Of a stretch of 23,743 bases of DNA, positions 8,220 through 15,254 are shown in pieces. The notes below the pieces were generated by a model, which did no database searches, was not told where the DNA came from, and was given only the letters and a program-made list of their open reading frames with translations. The stretch is from Nitrospiraceae bacterium (GTDB lineage: Bacteria; Nitrospirota; Thermodesulfovibrionia; UBA6902). Position 1 is the stretch's first letter, and the number at the start of each line of letters is the position of its first letter. The stretch lies in assembly GCA_020354155.1 (NCBI GenBank), contig CP070644.1, positions 2,403,976-2,427,718 on the forward strand, in the 5' to 3' direction. Both the position numbers and the translations under genes were made by a program.

Positions 8220-8235
8220 TGTTCCACGTGGAACA
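8220..8235. promoter_or_regulatory. parS site 2 (ParB-binding palindrome)
   Basis: Second exact copy of TGTTCCACGTGGAACA, 106 bases from the first (start to start). Like the third copy it is followed by ATGC, so its conserved context extends slightly beyond the 16-mer on the right side. Confidence 0.9.
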
Positions 8236-8289
8236 ATGCATATCAAGTCATGGTTATATGATATTGTGGGATTGCATCCCTCACCCGCC

Positions 8290-8317
8290 TTCTTTTCTTA
8301 TGTGCCTAAGAAAAGAA
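8290..8317. repeat. 11-bp stem hairpin
   Basis: TTCTTTTCTTA and TAAGAAAAGAA form a perfect 11-bp stem around the loop TGTGCC. No T-run follows on either strand, so it does not look like an intrinsic terminator. It resembles the hairpin at 8640-8670 in sequence style (TTTCTTTT against AAAAGAAA) and may be a related dispersed repeat. Confidence 0.6.
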
Positions 8318-8386
8318 GCAAAAGAACGGCAGCCTGGATTGTTTCATATCGGTCTGTATCAGGCCTGTTCGGTAAATGAATTTAAA

Positions 8387-8428
8387 CTCGTCTCTCCGTT
8401 CCTCAGACATAAATTCATTTTTAACCCT
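8387..8428 (-). repeat. dispersed repeat family A, copy 1
   Basis: Read on the minus strand this 42-base unit begins AGGGTTAAAAATGAATTTA and ends ACGGAGAGACGAG. The right 30 bases of the plus strand (8399-8428) match 13421-13450 with one mismatch. The whole unit aligns without gaps to 20931-20972, where both ends and the TGTCTGAGGAACGGAG core are kept. An internal 11-bp inverted repeat (AAATGAATTTA at 8374-8384 and TAAATTCATTT at 8410-8420) overlaps it. Confidence 0.75.
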
Positions 8429-8490
8429 CACAGCCCTTCACATCCCGGAAACACTCCTATGTCACTTAAAAAGACTCTGTTTTTATCGCT

Positions 8491-8506
8491 TCCCATGAGA
8501 GACTTT
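8491..8506 (+). repeat. 16-mer TCCCATGAGAGACTTT, copy 1
   Basis: Exact match to 15088-15103. Its right part, GAGAGACTTT (8497-8506), also has a perfect inverted partner, AAAGTCTCTC, at 8615-8624. The intervening segment could therefore fold into a large, loosely paired structure. Confidence 0.6.
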
Positions 8507-8639
8507 AGTAGATGAGCGAAGCGAGCCTGCCTGCGGTAGGCAGGTTTAAATTAACTCCCTGGAAGTTGAGTGTCAGCCTCGGCTGATCCGCCGGGGCGGA
8601 AAAGAACCGTCTCGAAAGTCTCTCGGGCCAGTTTCTTTC

Positions 8640-8670
8640 GCCCCTTTCTTTTCTGGTAAAAGAAAGGGGC
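8640..8670. repeat. 13-bp perfect hairpin
   Basis: GCCCCTTTCTTTT and AAAAGAAAGGGGC pair perfectly around the loop CTGGT. It is the strongest stem in the window after the parS 3 palindrome. It lacks a following T-run, so I read it as a REP-like repeat or mRNA-stabilising or boundary hairpin rather than a classical terminator. Confidence 0.7.
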
Positions 8671-8701
8671 TCCGTCTGAAAGACAAACAATTAATAATTA
8701 T

Positions 8702-8739
8702 ATAAACGGCATTGTTCCACGTGGAACAATGCCGTTTAT
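8702..8739. promoter_or_regulatory. parS site 3 inside a 38-bp perfect palindrome
   Basis: The third TGTTCCACGTGGAACA (8713-8728) is extended symmetrically by ATAAACGGCAT on the left and its complement on the right. All 19 base pairs match from centre to 8702/8739. It ends 32 bases before the tsaD start, and the TTGACT that may serve as the tsaD -35 begins at its right edge (8739). ParB spreading here could affect tsaD, and the RNA could form a terminator-like stem, though no T-run follows. Confidence 0.88.
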
Positions 8740-8771
8740 TGACTATATCCAAAAGTGTATGCTACGTTTGA

Positions 8772-9794
8772 ATGCTTATGCTTATTCTCGGTATCGACAC
8801 ATCATGTGATGACACGGCTGCTGCGGTGGTAGAAGATGGCCGCAGGATAGTCTCCAATATTGTCTCAAACCAGAATGAAATTCATGAAAAGTATGGCGGC
8901 ATCGTTCCGGAACTGGCTTCACGGCAGCACCTGGAGTTAATAGTGCCTGTTGTTGACGAGGCGCTGAGCAGGGCCGGCGTCAGCCTTCAGGACATTGCCG
9001 CCATCGCCGTAACGCACGGGCCAGGGTTGATAGGGTCGCTCCTGGTAGGTGTATGTTTTGCAAAGTCTCTGGCCGCAGCACATGATATCCCCATGGTAGC
9101 CGTCAATCACCTTGAGGGCCATATATTTTCAATCTTTCTCGAGCATGACGTTGATTATCCCTTTCTTGCCCTCGTCGTCTCCGGCGGTCATACCAGCCTG
9201 TATCGTGTGGATCACTTTGACAGCTATAGAGAAATTGCACGAACCCGTGACGATGCAGCAGGTGAGGCCTATGACAAGGTGGCTAAACTTCTTCAGCTGG
9301 GATATCCCGGCGGTCCCCTTATAGATGAGATGGCCTCCCGGGGGAATCCGGCGGCTATCAGGTTTCCCCGTGCGAATCTGAAAGATAAGGGCAGCATGGA
9401 TTTCAGTTTCAGCGGCCTGAAAACCGCTGTCCTGAATTATTCGCGGAAATACCCTGATGCAGATAAGAACGATATAGCGGCGGGCTTTCAGGCTGCAGTG
9501 GTCGACGTACTCACTGAGAGGGCACTGGATGCCGCCCGGCTGCATAAACTGAAGCGTATTGTGCTGTCAGGCGGGGTATCTGCGAATAAATCATTACGGG
9601 AGGAGATGCAAAGGAAGGCAACAGCCGACCATATTGATTTCTACCTGCCATCAGCAGCTTTATGCACAGACAATGCCGCCATGATCGCAGCTGCAGGATA
9701 CCATCATTTCAAAAGGGGAGATAAGGCAGATTTCTCTTTAAATCCAAGGGCTTACCTGCCACTGGGAACATATGACGAGGTTCAATCCCGATAG
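8772..9794 (+). CDS. tsaD: TsaD, tRNA threonylcarbamoyladenosine transferase subunit
   Basis: Protein of 340 residues of the Kae1/TsaD ASKHA family. It transfers the threonylcarbamoyl group to A37 of ANN-decoding tRNAs with TsaB and TsaE in the cytoplasm. Visible motifs are LGIDTSCDDTAAAVV at the N-terminus, THGPGLIGSL (81-90), the metal-binding HLEGH (H113 and H117), LVVSGGHTSLY and the C-terminal LSGGVSANKSLREEM. Length is normal. Two ATGs lie at 8772 and 8778; the second gives the more family-like MLILGIDTSCDDT. No Shine-Dalgarno is present. TTGACT (8739-8744) and TACGTT (8763-8768, 18-bp spacing) end 9 bases before the second ATG. The gene stands alone, convergent with the zinc-finger gene. 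A 7-bp stem (GTTCAAT/ATTGAAC, 9780-9801) spans its stop codon. Confidence 0.96.
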   Translation: MLMLILGIDTSCDDTAAAVVEDGRRIVSNIVSNQNEIHEKYGGIVPELASRQHLELIVPVVDEALSRAGVSLQDIAAIAVTHGPGLIGSLLVGVCFAKSLAAAHDIPMVAVNHLEGHIFSIFLEHDVDYPFLALVVSGGHTSLYRVDHFDSYREIARTRDDAAGEAYDKVAKLLQLGYPGGPLIDEMASRGNPAAIRFPRANLKDKGSMDFSFSGLKTAVLNYSRKYPDADKNDIAAGFQAAVVDVLTERALDAARLHKLKRIVLSGGVSANKSLREEMQRKATADHIDFYLPSAALCTDNAAMIAAAGYHHFKRGDKADFSLNPRAYLPLGTYDEVQSR

Positions 9795-9839
9795 ATTGAA
9801 CAATGATGTGCCGGCCCACGGCCGACGGGATAGACACTA

Positions 9840-10022
9840 TCAGGTGCAGTGCTGCTTCAGGTGGGACCCGAGTTGCGCAACGCCGGTAAAGACCTCCCGG
9901 CACAGGGGGCAGGTAAACCGTCCATGTTTCAGCTTGTCCGACTGCCTGTTCAGAAAGAGCTTTACTTTTGACCTGGCTTTACCGCCCACATTCTCTGCTG
10001 TGGTCTGTGAGTTGTTTTTCAT
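9840..10022 (-). CDS. small C2H2 zinc-finger protein
   Basis: Sixty-residue protein with one classical zinc finger at the C-terminus: C-P-L-C, then three residues, F, five residues, L, two residues, H, three residues, H. This is the full C-x2-C-x3-F-x5-L-x2-H-x3-H consensus, including both core hydrophobic residues. The preceding 35 residues are rich in Lys and Arg, suggesting nucleic-acid binding. Stop and start are real: GGAGAGGG lies a few bases before the ATG, and the gene begins 15 bases after the lspA stop on the same strand, so it is probably the third gene of the ileS-lspA operon. I do not recognise a named family. A Ros/MucR regulator would be longer. Binding to DNA, RNA or protein cannot be told from sequence. 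Coding status is likely from the ribosome-binding site, spacing and motif together. Confidence 0.8.
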   Translation of the reverse strand: MKNNSQTTAENVGGKARSKVKLFLNRQSDKLKHGRFTCPLCREVFTGVAQLGSHLKQHCT

Positions 10023-10037
10023 ATTACCCTCTCCGAT

Positions 10038-10505
10038 TTAATATGCCGAGTAGTGCCGCGTCTGCTTCAGGTTCGCCATCAGGAACAGCACAATACCCAC
10101 AGTCAATGCTGCATCAGCGACATTAAATGCCGGCCAGTGCCAACCCCCTGCATAAACATCAATAAAATCAACCACTTTACCGATTTTCACTCTGTCAATG
10201 AGGTTGCCCACAGCCCCGCCTAATATCATTGACAGTGAGTACAGTTCCAGCCCCTTGGGCAACTTTGACAGGTAAATAAGTATGAATAGTATAGCAAGAA
10301 GCGATATTATTATAAAGACATTATTTCCTAAACTTGTAAACATGCCGAAGGCAGCGCCCCTGTTTTCAACGTGAACAATATTCATGAAGGGAAATACGGG
10401 GATCACTTCCATGGGTCCCACCTTCTGCAGTATGAGCATTTTTGTAAAGTAATCAAGAATCACCTCTATGGACGCAATAATGATTATGATGGTGCTTTTC
10501 TTCAT
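10038..10505 (-). CDS. lspA: lipoprotein signal peptidase (signal peptidase II)
   Basis: Inner-membrane aspartic protease of 155 residues that cleaves the signal peptide of diacylglyceryl-modified prolipoproteins. Four hydrophobic segments are visible. Conserved boxes are NRGAAFG (48-54), GNLIDR (100-105), VVDF with catalytic Asp113, and FNVAD with catalytic Asp131. The start at 10505 is preferred because its ATG overlaps the ileS stop in an ATGA, a classic coupling; an upstream in-frame ATG at 10526 would add seven residues. The ileS-lspA order is conserved in many bacteria. The window also encodes a lipobox protein (18481-19164) that would be a substrate. Confidence 0.95.
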   Translation of the reverse strand: MKKSTIIIIIASIEVILDYFTKMLILQKVGPMEVIPVFPFMNIVHVENRGAAFGMFTSLGNNVFIIISLLAILFILIYLSKLPKGLELYSLSMILGGAVGNLIDRVKIGKVVDFIDVYAGGWHWPAFNVADAALTVGIVLFLMANLKQTRHYSAY

Positions 10506-13309
10506 CCTGTTATCACCGTGTGGCATTTCGTGCAGAGTTCAGGGTGATCACTGTAGCTCCCCACACTCGTCGTCCAGTTCCAGCACCTCTGACACTTGCC
10601 GCCTTCTGCTTTTTCTATTTCTATTGCTAAATCGCTTATGGCTTCTCCCCTGTAGGCTGAAGCCGGGGCTTCTTTGTCCTTCAGCAGCACAACAGCAGAG
10701 ACAATAAACAGCTCGGGGAGGAAGTCAGTATATTCAGCAAGCAGGGTATGGGTCTCTTCGCCGGCATAGAGGGTTACCCGTGCTTCAAGTGCATTGCCGA
10801 TAAATTTTTCCTGCCGCCTGATTTCAAGGGCCCCGTTTACTGCATCCCGTACATTTTTCAGCCCCTGCCATTTTCTCTCAAGTTCCTCATCAACCAGGTC
10901 TTCATTCACCTCCGGGAAATCAGAAAGGAATACGCTTTCTTCCCTGTCCCCAGGAATATGGCTCCAGAGTTCCTCAGCGGTAAAGGAGAGAATAGGGGCA
11001 ATCATTTTTGTTACGGCAGTAACCACATTGTAGAGAACGATTTGCGATCCCCTTCGTTCCTTTGAATCCGCCCTGAATGTGTAGAGTCTGTCCTTGAGGA
11101 TATCAAGATAAAATGAACTCATGTCCGTTATACAGAACCGATATACGGCATGGTAGACTTCATAGAAGGCAAAGGTCTCATAGGAGTTGCCTACCTTTCT
11201 GATCAGGTTCTGCAGCATACTCAACGCTAAACGGTCCAGCTCTCCAAGGTCTTCTTTTTTTACTTTATCAAGCGCAGCTGTTGAGGTATCAAGATCGCTG
11301 ATATTGCCGAGGAGGAACCGGGAAGTGTTGCGGATCTTTCTGTAGGCATCAACGAGCCGGGCAAGGATTTCATTTGAGATTCTCATGTCTTCCCGGTAGT
11401 CAGCAGAAGAGCTCCAGAGTCTGAGGATCTCGGCACCGTGTTTTTTCGTGATCTCCTGGGGAGAGATAACATTCCCCAGAGACTTGGACATCTTTTTGCC
11501 CTTGCCGTCTACAACAAATCCATGGGTCAGTACCGTCCTGTATGGCGCCCTGCCCCGCGTACCTGTTGATGCGAGCAGGGAACTCTGAAACCAGCCCCGG
11601 TGCTGATCACTGCCTTCAAGGTATAAATCAGCGGGACTGGACAGCCTCTCATCAGCCTCCATGACAGCGGCATGGCTGACGCCGGAATCAAACCATACAT
11701 CTAGGATGTCTCTTTCTTTTCTGAATGTTGTGGAACTGCATTTTGAACACCGGTACCCCTCAGGTAATAATTCCGTCTCCGACTTTTCAAACCAGATATC
11801 TGCCCCCGACTGCTCAACCTGGGCGACAATATGGTCTATCACCTTTGTATCCCTGATATAGTCTTTGCATTCCTCGCACTGTATCAACGTAATAGGAACG
11901 CCCCATGACCGCTGCCGTGACAGACACCAGTCAGGCCTGTTCTGCACCATGCCGTTGATCCTGTCAAATCCCCACTTTGGTATCCAGGTTGTCTTTTTTA
12001 TCTCCTCAAGGGCCCTTTGGCGGAGATCGTTTTTTTCCATGGAAATAAACCACTGTTCTGTTGCCCTGAAGATAACCGGCTTTTTGCACCGCCAGCAATG
12101 GGGATAGGAATGGGCTATCATCTCATAATCACCGAGCAAGGCGCCTATCTCCTTAATTTTATTTATTATATTCTCGTTTGCCTTAAAAATGAACTGACCT
12201 GCAAATTCACCGGCCTCATTGGTAAATACGCCTTTGTCATTGACGGGGGCAAATACATCCAGTCCGTACTTCAGGCCTATATCAAAATCCTCTTCACCGT
12301 GGCCGGGTGCGGTATGAACGACCCCTGTACCCTGCTCAAGGGTCACATGATCACCGACAATGGTCTTCACCGTCCTGTCTATCCAGGGATGTCTGCACAC
12401 AATACCCTCAAGTTCACTCCCGGTCCAGCTCCCGGCAGATGTTTCATAGCTGCCTTCCTCAAATCCTGCCTTCTCCATACAGTCTTCAATCAGGGCCTCG
12501 GCAAGGACGAGTTCCCCGGCAGGGGTAGCGACCTTCCTGTACCGGAAATCGGGGTGGAGCGTCAATGCCATGTTCGCTGGAAGAGTCCAGGGCGTTGTCG
12601 TCCAGATAATGAGACAGGTGCCGGCATCTTCAGCAACAGGGATTTTGCCCAGGGCGTCCTCGATTCTGAACTTTACATAAATCGAGGGAGATTCCTTGTC
12701 AGCATGTTCCACCTCTGCCTCAGCAAGGGCCGTTACACAGGTGGGACACCAGTGGACAGGCTTTTTCCCCTTGTAGACATAATCCTTTTCTACAAATCTG
12801 CCGAACTCCCGGACGATCGATGCCTCATAGGCATAATTCATTGTAATATAAGGATTTTCCCAGTCCCCAAAGACTCCAAGCTCTCTGAATTCGTCTCTTT
12901 GAATGTCGATAAACCGGGCCGCATATTCCCTGCAGAGCTTCCTTTTTTCAATGATGGGTGTGGCGTCTTTTTTCGATCCCAGTTTCTTATCTACCTGGTG
13001 CTCGATGGGAAGCCCGTGACAGTCCCATCCAGGGACATAGGGTGCGCGATAGCCCTTCATGGTCTTATATTTCACGATGATGTCTTTTAATACCTTATTC
13101 AGCGTGTGACCAAGATGAATATGGCCGTTTGCATAGGGAGGTCCGTCATGCAGCATATAGGTCTCTGCATTTTCTCTGTCCTGCATTTTCCGGTAAATGC
13201 CGGTCCTTTCCCAATGATCAAGGAGTTCCTTCTCCTTTTTTGAAAGGTTGGCCTTCATGGGGAAGGCTGTCCTTGGAAGGTTTAAGGTGTCTTTATAGTC
13301 ATTGCTCAT
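10502..13309 (-). CDS. ileS: isoleucyl-tRNA synthetase
   Basis: Class I aminoacyl-tRNA synthetase of 935 residues that charges tRNA-Ile in the cytoplasm. It has the HIGH-type signature PYANGHIHLGH (58-68) and KMSKS near residues 605-609. A large editing domain lies between them, with the TTPWTLPANMA stretch typical of IleS. The C-terminal zinc-binding module has C906-x2-C909 and C926-x2-C929, placing it with the bacterial-type enzymes. It heads the operon with lspA and the C2H2 gene. No Shine-Dalgarno is apparent before the ATG. I see no T-box leader in the 233 bases upstream. The usual length and intact motifs indicate a functional gene. Confidence 0.98.
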   Translation of the reverse strand: MSNDYKDTLNLPRTAFPMKANLSKKEKELLDHWERTGIYRKMQDRENAETYMLHDGPPYANGHIHLGHTLNKVLKDIIVKYKTMKGYRAPYVPGWDCHGLPIEHQVDKKLGSKKDATPIIEKRKLCREYAARFIDIQRDEFRELGVFGDWENPYITMNYAYEASIVREFGRFVEKDYVYKGKKPVHWCPTCVTALAEAEVEHADKESPSIYVKFRIEDALGKIPVAEDAGTCLIIWTTTPWTLPANMALTLHPDFRYRKVATPAGELVLAEALIEDCMEKAGFEEGSYETSAGSWTGSELEGIVCRHPWIDRTVKTIVGDHVTLEQGTGVVHTAPGHGEEDFDIGLKYGLDVFAPVNDKGVFTNEAGEFAGQFIFKANENIINKIKEIGALLGDYEMIAHSYPHCWRCKKPVIFRATEQWFISMEKNDLRQRALEEIKKTTWIPKWGFDRINGMVQNRPDWCLSRQRSWGVPITLIQCEECKDYIRDTKVIDHIVAQVEQSGADIWFEKSETELLPEGYRCSKCSSTTFRKERDILDVWFDSGVSHAAVMEADERLSSPADLYLEGSDQHRGWFQSSLLASTGTRGRAPYRTVLTHGFVVDGKGKKMSKSLGNVISPQEITKKHGAEILRLWSSSADYREDMRISNEILARLVDAYRKIRNTSRFLLGNISDLDTSTAALDKVKKEDLGELDRLALSMLQNLIRKVGNSYETFAFYEVYHAVYRFCITDMSSFYLDILKDRLYTFRADSKERRGSQIVLYNVVTAVTKMIAPILSFTAEELWSHIPGDREESVFLSDFPEVNEDLVDEELERKWQGLKNVRDAVNGALEIRRQEKFIGNALEARVTLYAGEETHTLLAEYTDFLPELFIVSAVVLLKDKEAPASAYRGEAISDLAIEIEKAEGGKCQRCWNWTTSVGSYSDHPELCTKCHTVITG

Positions 13310-13420
13310 GATGAAACAGTATGCCTCTTTAAACTCATTCTGTATTCAAAAAATAACTGAATCCAAAATGTAACATCCTGTCCGATGCCCTGTCAAGAAT
13401 GTTCAGCAGCGGGGAAGCAT

Positions 13421-13450
13421 TTCCTCAGACATAAATTCATTCTTAACCCT
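13421..13450 (-). repeat. dispersed repeat family A, copy 2 (shorter)
   Basis: Thirty bases matching 8399-8428 with a single mismatch. It lies in the 233-base divergent gap between ileS and ubiD and lacks the ACGGAG...GACGAG part seen in the other two copies. Confidence 0.75.
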
Positions 13451-13503
13451 GCGGCCTCCTTCTCTCACCTGAAATTATCCAAGGGGTTTTAAAAAAGCAT
13501 CCC

Positions 13504-13533
13504 TTGTATAGCAATTCTTCAATCCGGTATCAT
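13504..13533 (+). promoter_or_regulatory. candidate ubiD promoter
   Basis: TTGTAT (13504-13509), an 18-bp spacer and TATCAT (13528-13533). The -10 ends 9 bases before the favoured ATG at 13543, implying a leader of about two bases. Pattern match only. Confidence 0.35.
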
Positions 13534-13542
13534 AGAGATTCC

Positions 13543-15009
13543 ATGGCCTATAACAGTTTAAAAGAGTTCGTCACCCTCCTGGAGAAGAAAGGTCTCCTCA
13601 GGCGCATCACCGTTGAGGTAGATCCCATCCTTGAGATTTCTGAGATTACAGACAGGATGTCCAAAAGCTCCGGTGGCGGCTATGCATTGTACTTTGAAAA
13701 GGTCAAAGGTTCTGACTACCCTGTGGTAACCAATATCTTCGGGTCCTTTGAGCGCATGGCTCTGGCCCTTGAGGTTGGAGACATAAATGAAATTGCCGCA
13801 AAGATCAGGAATCTCCTGAACCAGGCCGCACCGAAAACACTCATGGAAAAGTTGGCAATGCTGCCGCGGCTACTGGAGTTCTCCAGGTTCCTGCCGAAAA
13901 AAATCAAACATGCCCCCTGCCAGGAGATCGTGGAAAAAGAGAATCCTGACCTGAGCAGGTTCCCCATAATCAAGTGCTGGCCTGACGACGGTCAGCCCAC
14001 TGATGAGGGACGGTTCATAACCCTGCCAATGGTCTTTACCAGAGACCCTGAAACTGGCAGGCCGAACTGCGGTATGTACCGTATCCATATTTATGATAAA
14101 CAGACAACGGGCATGCACTGGCACATTCATAAGGACGGTGCACGGCATTTCGAGAAATATAAAGCCCTCAATCAGCGCATGCCTGCTGCAATAGCCGTAG
14201 GCAGCGATCCTGCTGTGATATATGCTGCAAGCGCGCCTCTCCCAGAAGCTATTGATGAAATGATGTTTGCAGGGTTTCTCAGGAGCGAGCCGGTGCAGAT
14301 GGTTCAGTGCATCACCTCTGATATTGAAGTGCCTGCAAACAGCGAACTTGTGATTGAAGGCTACCTTGAGCCGTCCGAGTCCCGCATTGAAGGTCCCTTT
14401 GGTGATCACACCGGTTTTTATTCTGCCGCTGATTACTACCCCGTTTTTCATGTGACCTGCATCACGCACAGGAAGGACATGCTCTACCCGGCAACCCTTG
14501 TGGGGAAACCACCCATGGAAGACTGTTATATAGGAAAGGCTACAGAGAGAATATTCCTCCCCCTCCTTCAGCTCGAGTTTGCTGAAATCATTGACATGAA
14601 CCTTCCCATGGAAGGCGTCTTTCATAATGCCGCCCTTATTTCTATCAGGAAGAGCTATCCCGGTCATGCAAAGAAAATCATCCATGGCCTCTGGGGAAAG
14701 GGGCAGATGATGTTTGCCAAACTCCTGATCATCGTCGATGATGACGTTGACGTTCAGAACCTCTCCTACACTGCATGGCGGGTACTCAACAATGTTGACT
14801 GGAAGCGCGATGTTGTCATTGCAGACGGCCCCCTTGATGACCTTGATCATGCTGCCAGCTTTCCCCGTTACGGATCAAAGATGGGGATCGATGCAACACG
14901 CAAGACAAAGGAAGAGGGCATGACCCGTGACTGGCCTGATGAACTTTTCATGTCCGAAGAAATAAAGAAGCGCGTTGATTCCCGGTGGAAAGAATACGGT
15001 TTTGAGTAA
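13543..15009 (+). CDS. ubiD: UbiD-family prenylated-FMN decarboxylase
   Basis: Protein of 488 residues, closely resembling 4-hydroxy-3-polyprenylbenzoate decarboxylase along its whole length: YNSLKEFVTLLEKKGLL at the start, IIKCWPDDGQPT in the middle, EGPFGDHTGFY at 283-293 (carrying an active-site Glu of the family) and GSKMGIDATRK near the end. These enzymes decarboxylate aromatic acids using prenylated FMN made by a UbiX flavin prenyltransferase, which is not in this window. The physiological substrate could belong to ubiquinone or, more likely in an anaerobe, menaquinone synthesis; I cannot decide. A TTG-initiated extension to 13504 would add 13 residues, but it overlaps the probable promoter, and the ATG gives the family-like N-terminus. 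Monocistronic by spacing. Confidence 0.93.
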   Translation: MAYNSLKEFVTLLEKKGLLRRITVEVDPILEISEITDRMSKSSGGGYALYFEKVKGSDYPVVTNIFGSFERMALALEVGDINEIAAKIRNLLNQAAPKTLMEKLAMLPRLLEFSRFLPKKIKHAPCQEIVEKENPDLSRFPIIKCWPDDGQPTDEGRFITLPMVFTRDPETGRPNCGMYRIHIYDKQTTGMHWHIHKDGARHFEKYKALNQRMPAAIAVGSDPAVIYAASAPLPEAIDEMMFAGFLRSEPVQMVQCITSDIEVPANSELVIEGYLEPSESRIEGPFGDHTGFYSAADYYPVFHVTCITHRKDMLYPATLVGKPPMEDCYIGKATERIFLPLLQLEFAEIIDMNLPMEGVFHNAALISIRKSYPGHAKKIIHGLWGKGQMMFAKLLIIVDDDVDVQNLSYTAWRVLNNVDWKRDVVIADGPLDDLDHAASFPRYGSKMGIDATRKTKEEGMTRDWPDELFMSEEIKKRVDSRWKEYGFE

Positions 15010-15087
15010 TCACTCTCTTCTATATTCTCTTTCTGTCTTCCGCACTACTCACTTCCTCACCTGATATCATTCAATGGTCTTGAAATC

Positions 15088-15103
15088 TCCCATGAGAGAC
15101 TTT
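15088..15103 (+). repeat. 16-mer TCCCATGAGAGACTTT, copy 2
   Basis: Exact match to 8491-8506, here followed by a T-rich run (to about 15117) some 80 bases after the ubiD stop. TCTC-CCAT-GAGA within it could form a 4-bp stem before the T-run, so a weak terminator is possible. A diverged relative (CATATGAGAGATCTTTTTTT) begins near 18260, after the ExeA-like gene. Confidence 0.55.
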
Positions 15104-15190
15104 TGTTTTTTTCTTCTAACCCTCTGAACTCCCCAACCTTAGCCCTGTCAGCTGGCCGCTGAAACCCGAATAAAATTTTTAGTTAATAAT

Positions 15191-15218
15191 TTTACCGTTT
15201 GTTCCGTATACATATATA
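15191..15218 (+). promoter_or_regulatory. candidate promoter of the TPR-ATPase operon
   Basis: TTTACC (15191-15196), a 16-bp spacer and TATATA (15213-15218), giving a leader of roughly 30 bases before the ATG at 15255. The -35 is weak. AAAGGA lies 14 or so bases upstream of the ATG, farther than usual. Confidence 0.3.
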
Positions 15219-15254
15219 CACAGATGACGGTGACGAAAGGACTGGATTATCGTA

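Larger units (their letters stand above)
8001..8771. other. long non-coding region with parS cluster, DnaA-box-like sites and repeats
   Basis: This 771-base gap between clpB and tsaD has no credible coding frame. In order it holds parS 1 (8114), three DnaA-box-like 9-mers (8137-8191), parS 2 (8220), a hairpin at 8290-8317, a dispersed repeat copy (8387-8428), a 16-mer shared with 15088-15103 (8491-8506), a small stem CCTGCCT/AGGCAGG near 8526-8544, a 13-bp hairpin (8640-8670), and parS 3 inside a 38-bp palindrome (8702-8739). Short frames here translate repeat sequence only. Confidence 0.85.

Noticed and set aside
8219..8690. Two short frames (plus 8219-8515, minus 8505-8690) in the clpB-tsaD gap
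   Set aside because: They run through parS, hairpins and dispersed repeats and start within parS or repeat sequence; no domain or ribosome-binding site.
9800..9830. CGGCC-CAC-GGCCG hairpin between tsaD and the C2H2 gene as a bidirectional terminator
   Set aside because: Only a 5-bp stem with 3-base loop and no T-run on either strand.
12017..13090. 357-codon plus-strand frame antisense to ileS
   Set aside because: Lies wholly within the well-conserved ileS gene; no ribosome-binding site and no recognisable domain. It is a by-product of ileS codon use.
13310..13542. Possible T-box or other riboswitch upstream of ileS
   Set aside because: The minus-strand leader shows no T-box-like specifier stem or terminator/antiterminator; only a repeat copy is visible.
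13870..14850. 326-codon minus-strand frame antisense to ubiD
   Set aside because: Fully covered by the ubiD coding sequence, whose family motifs are unambiguous; the antisense translation shows no domain.
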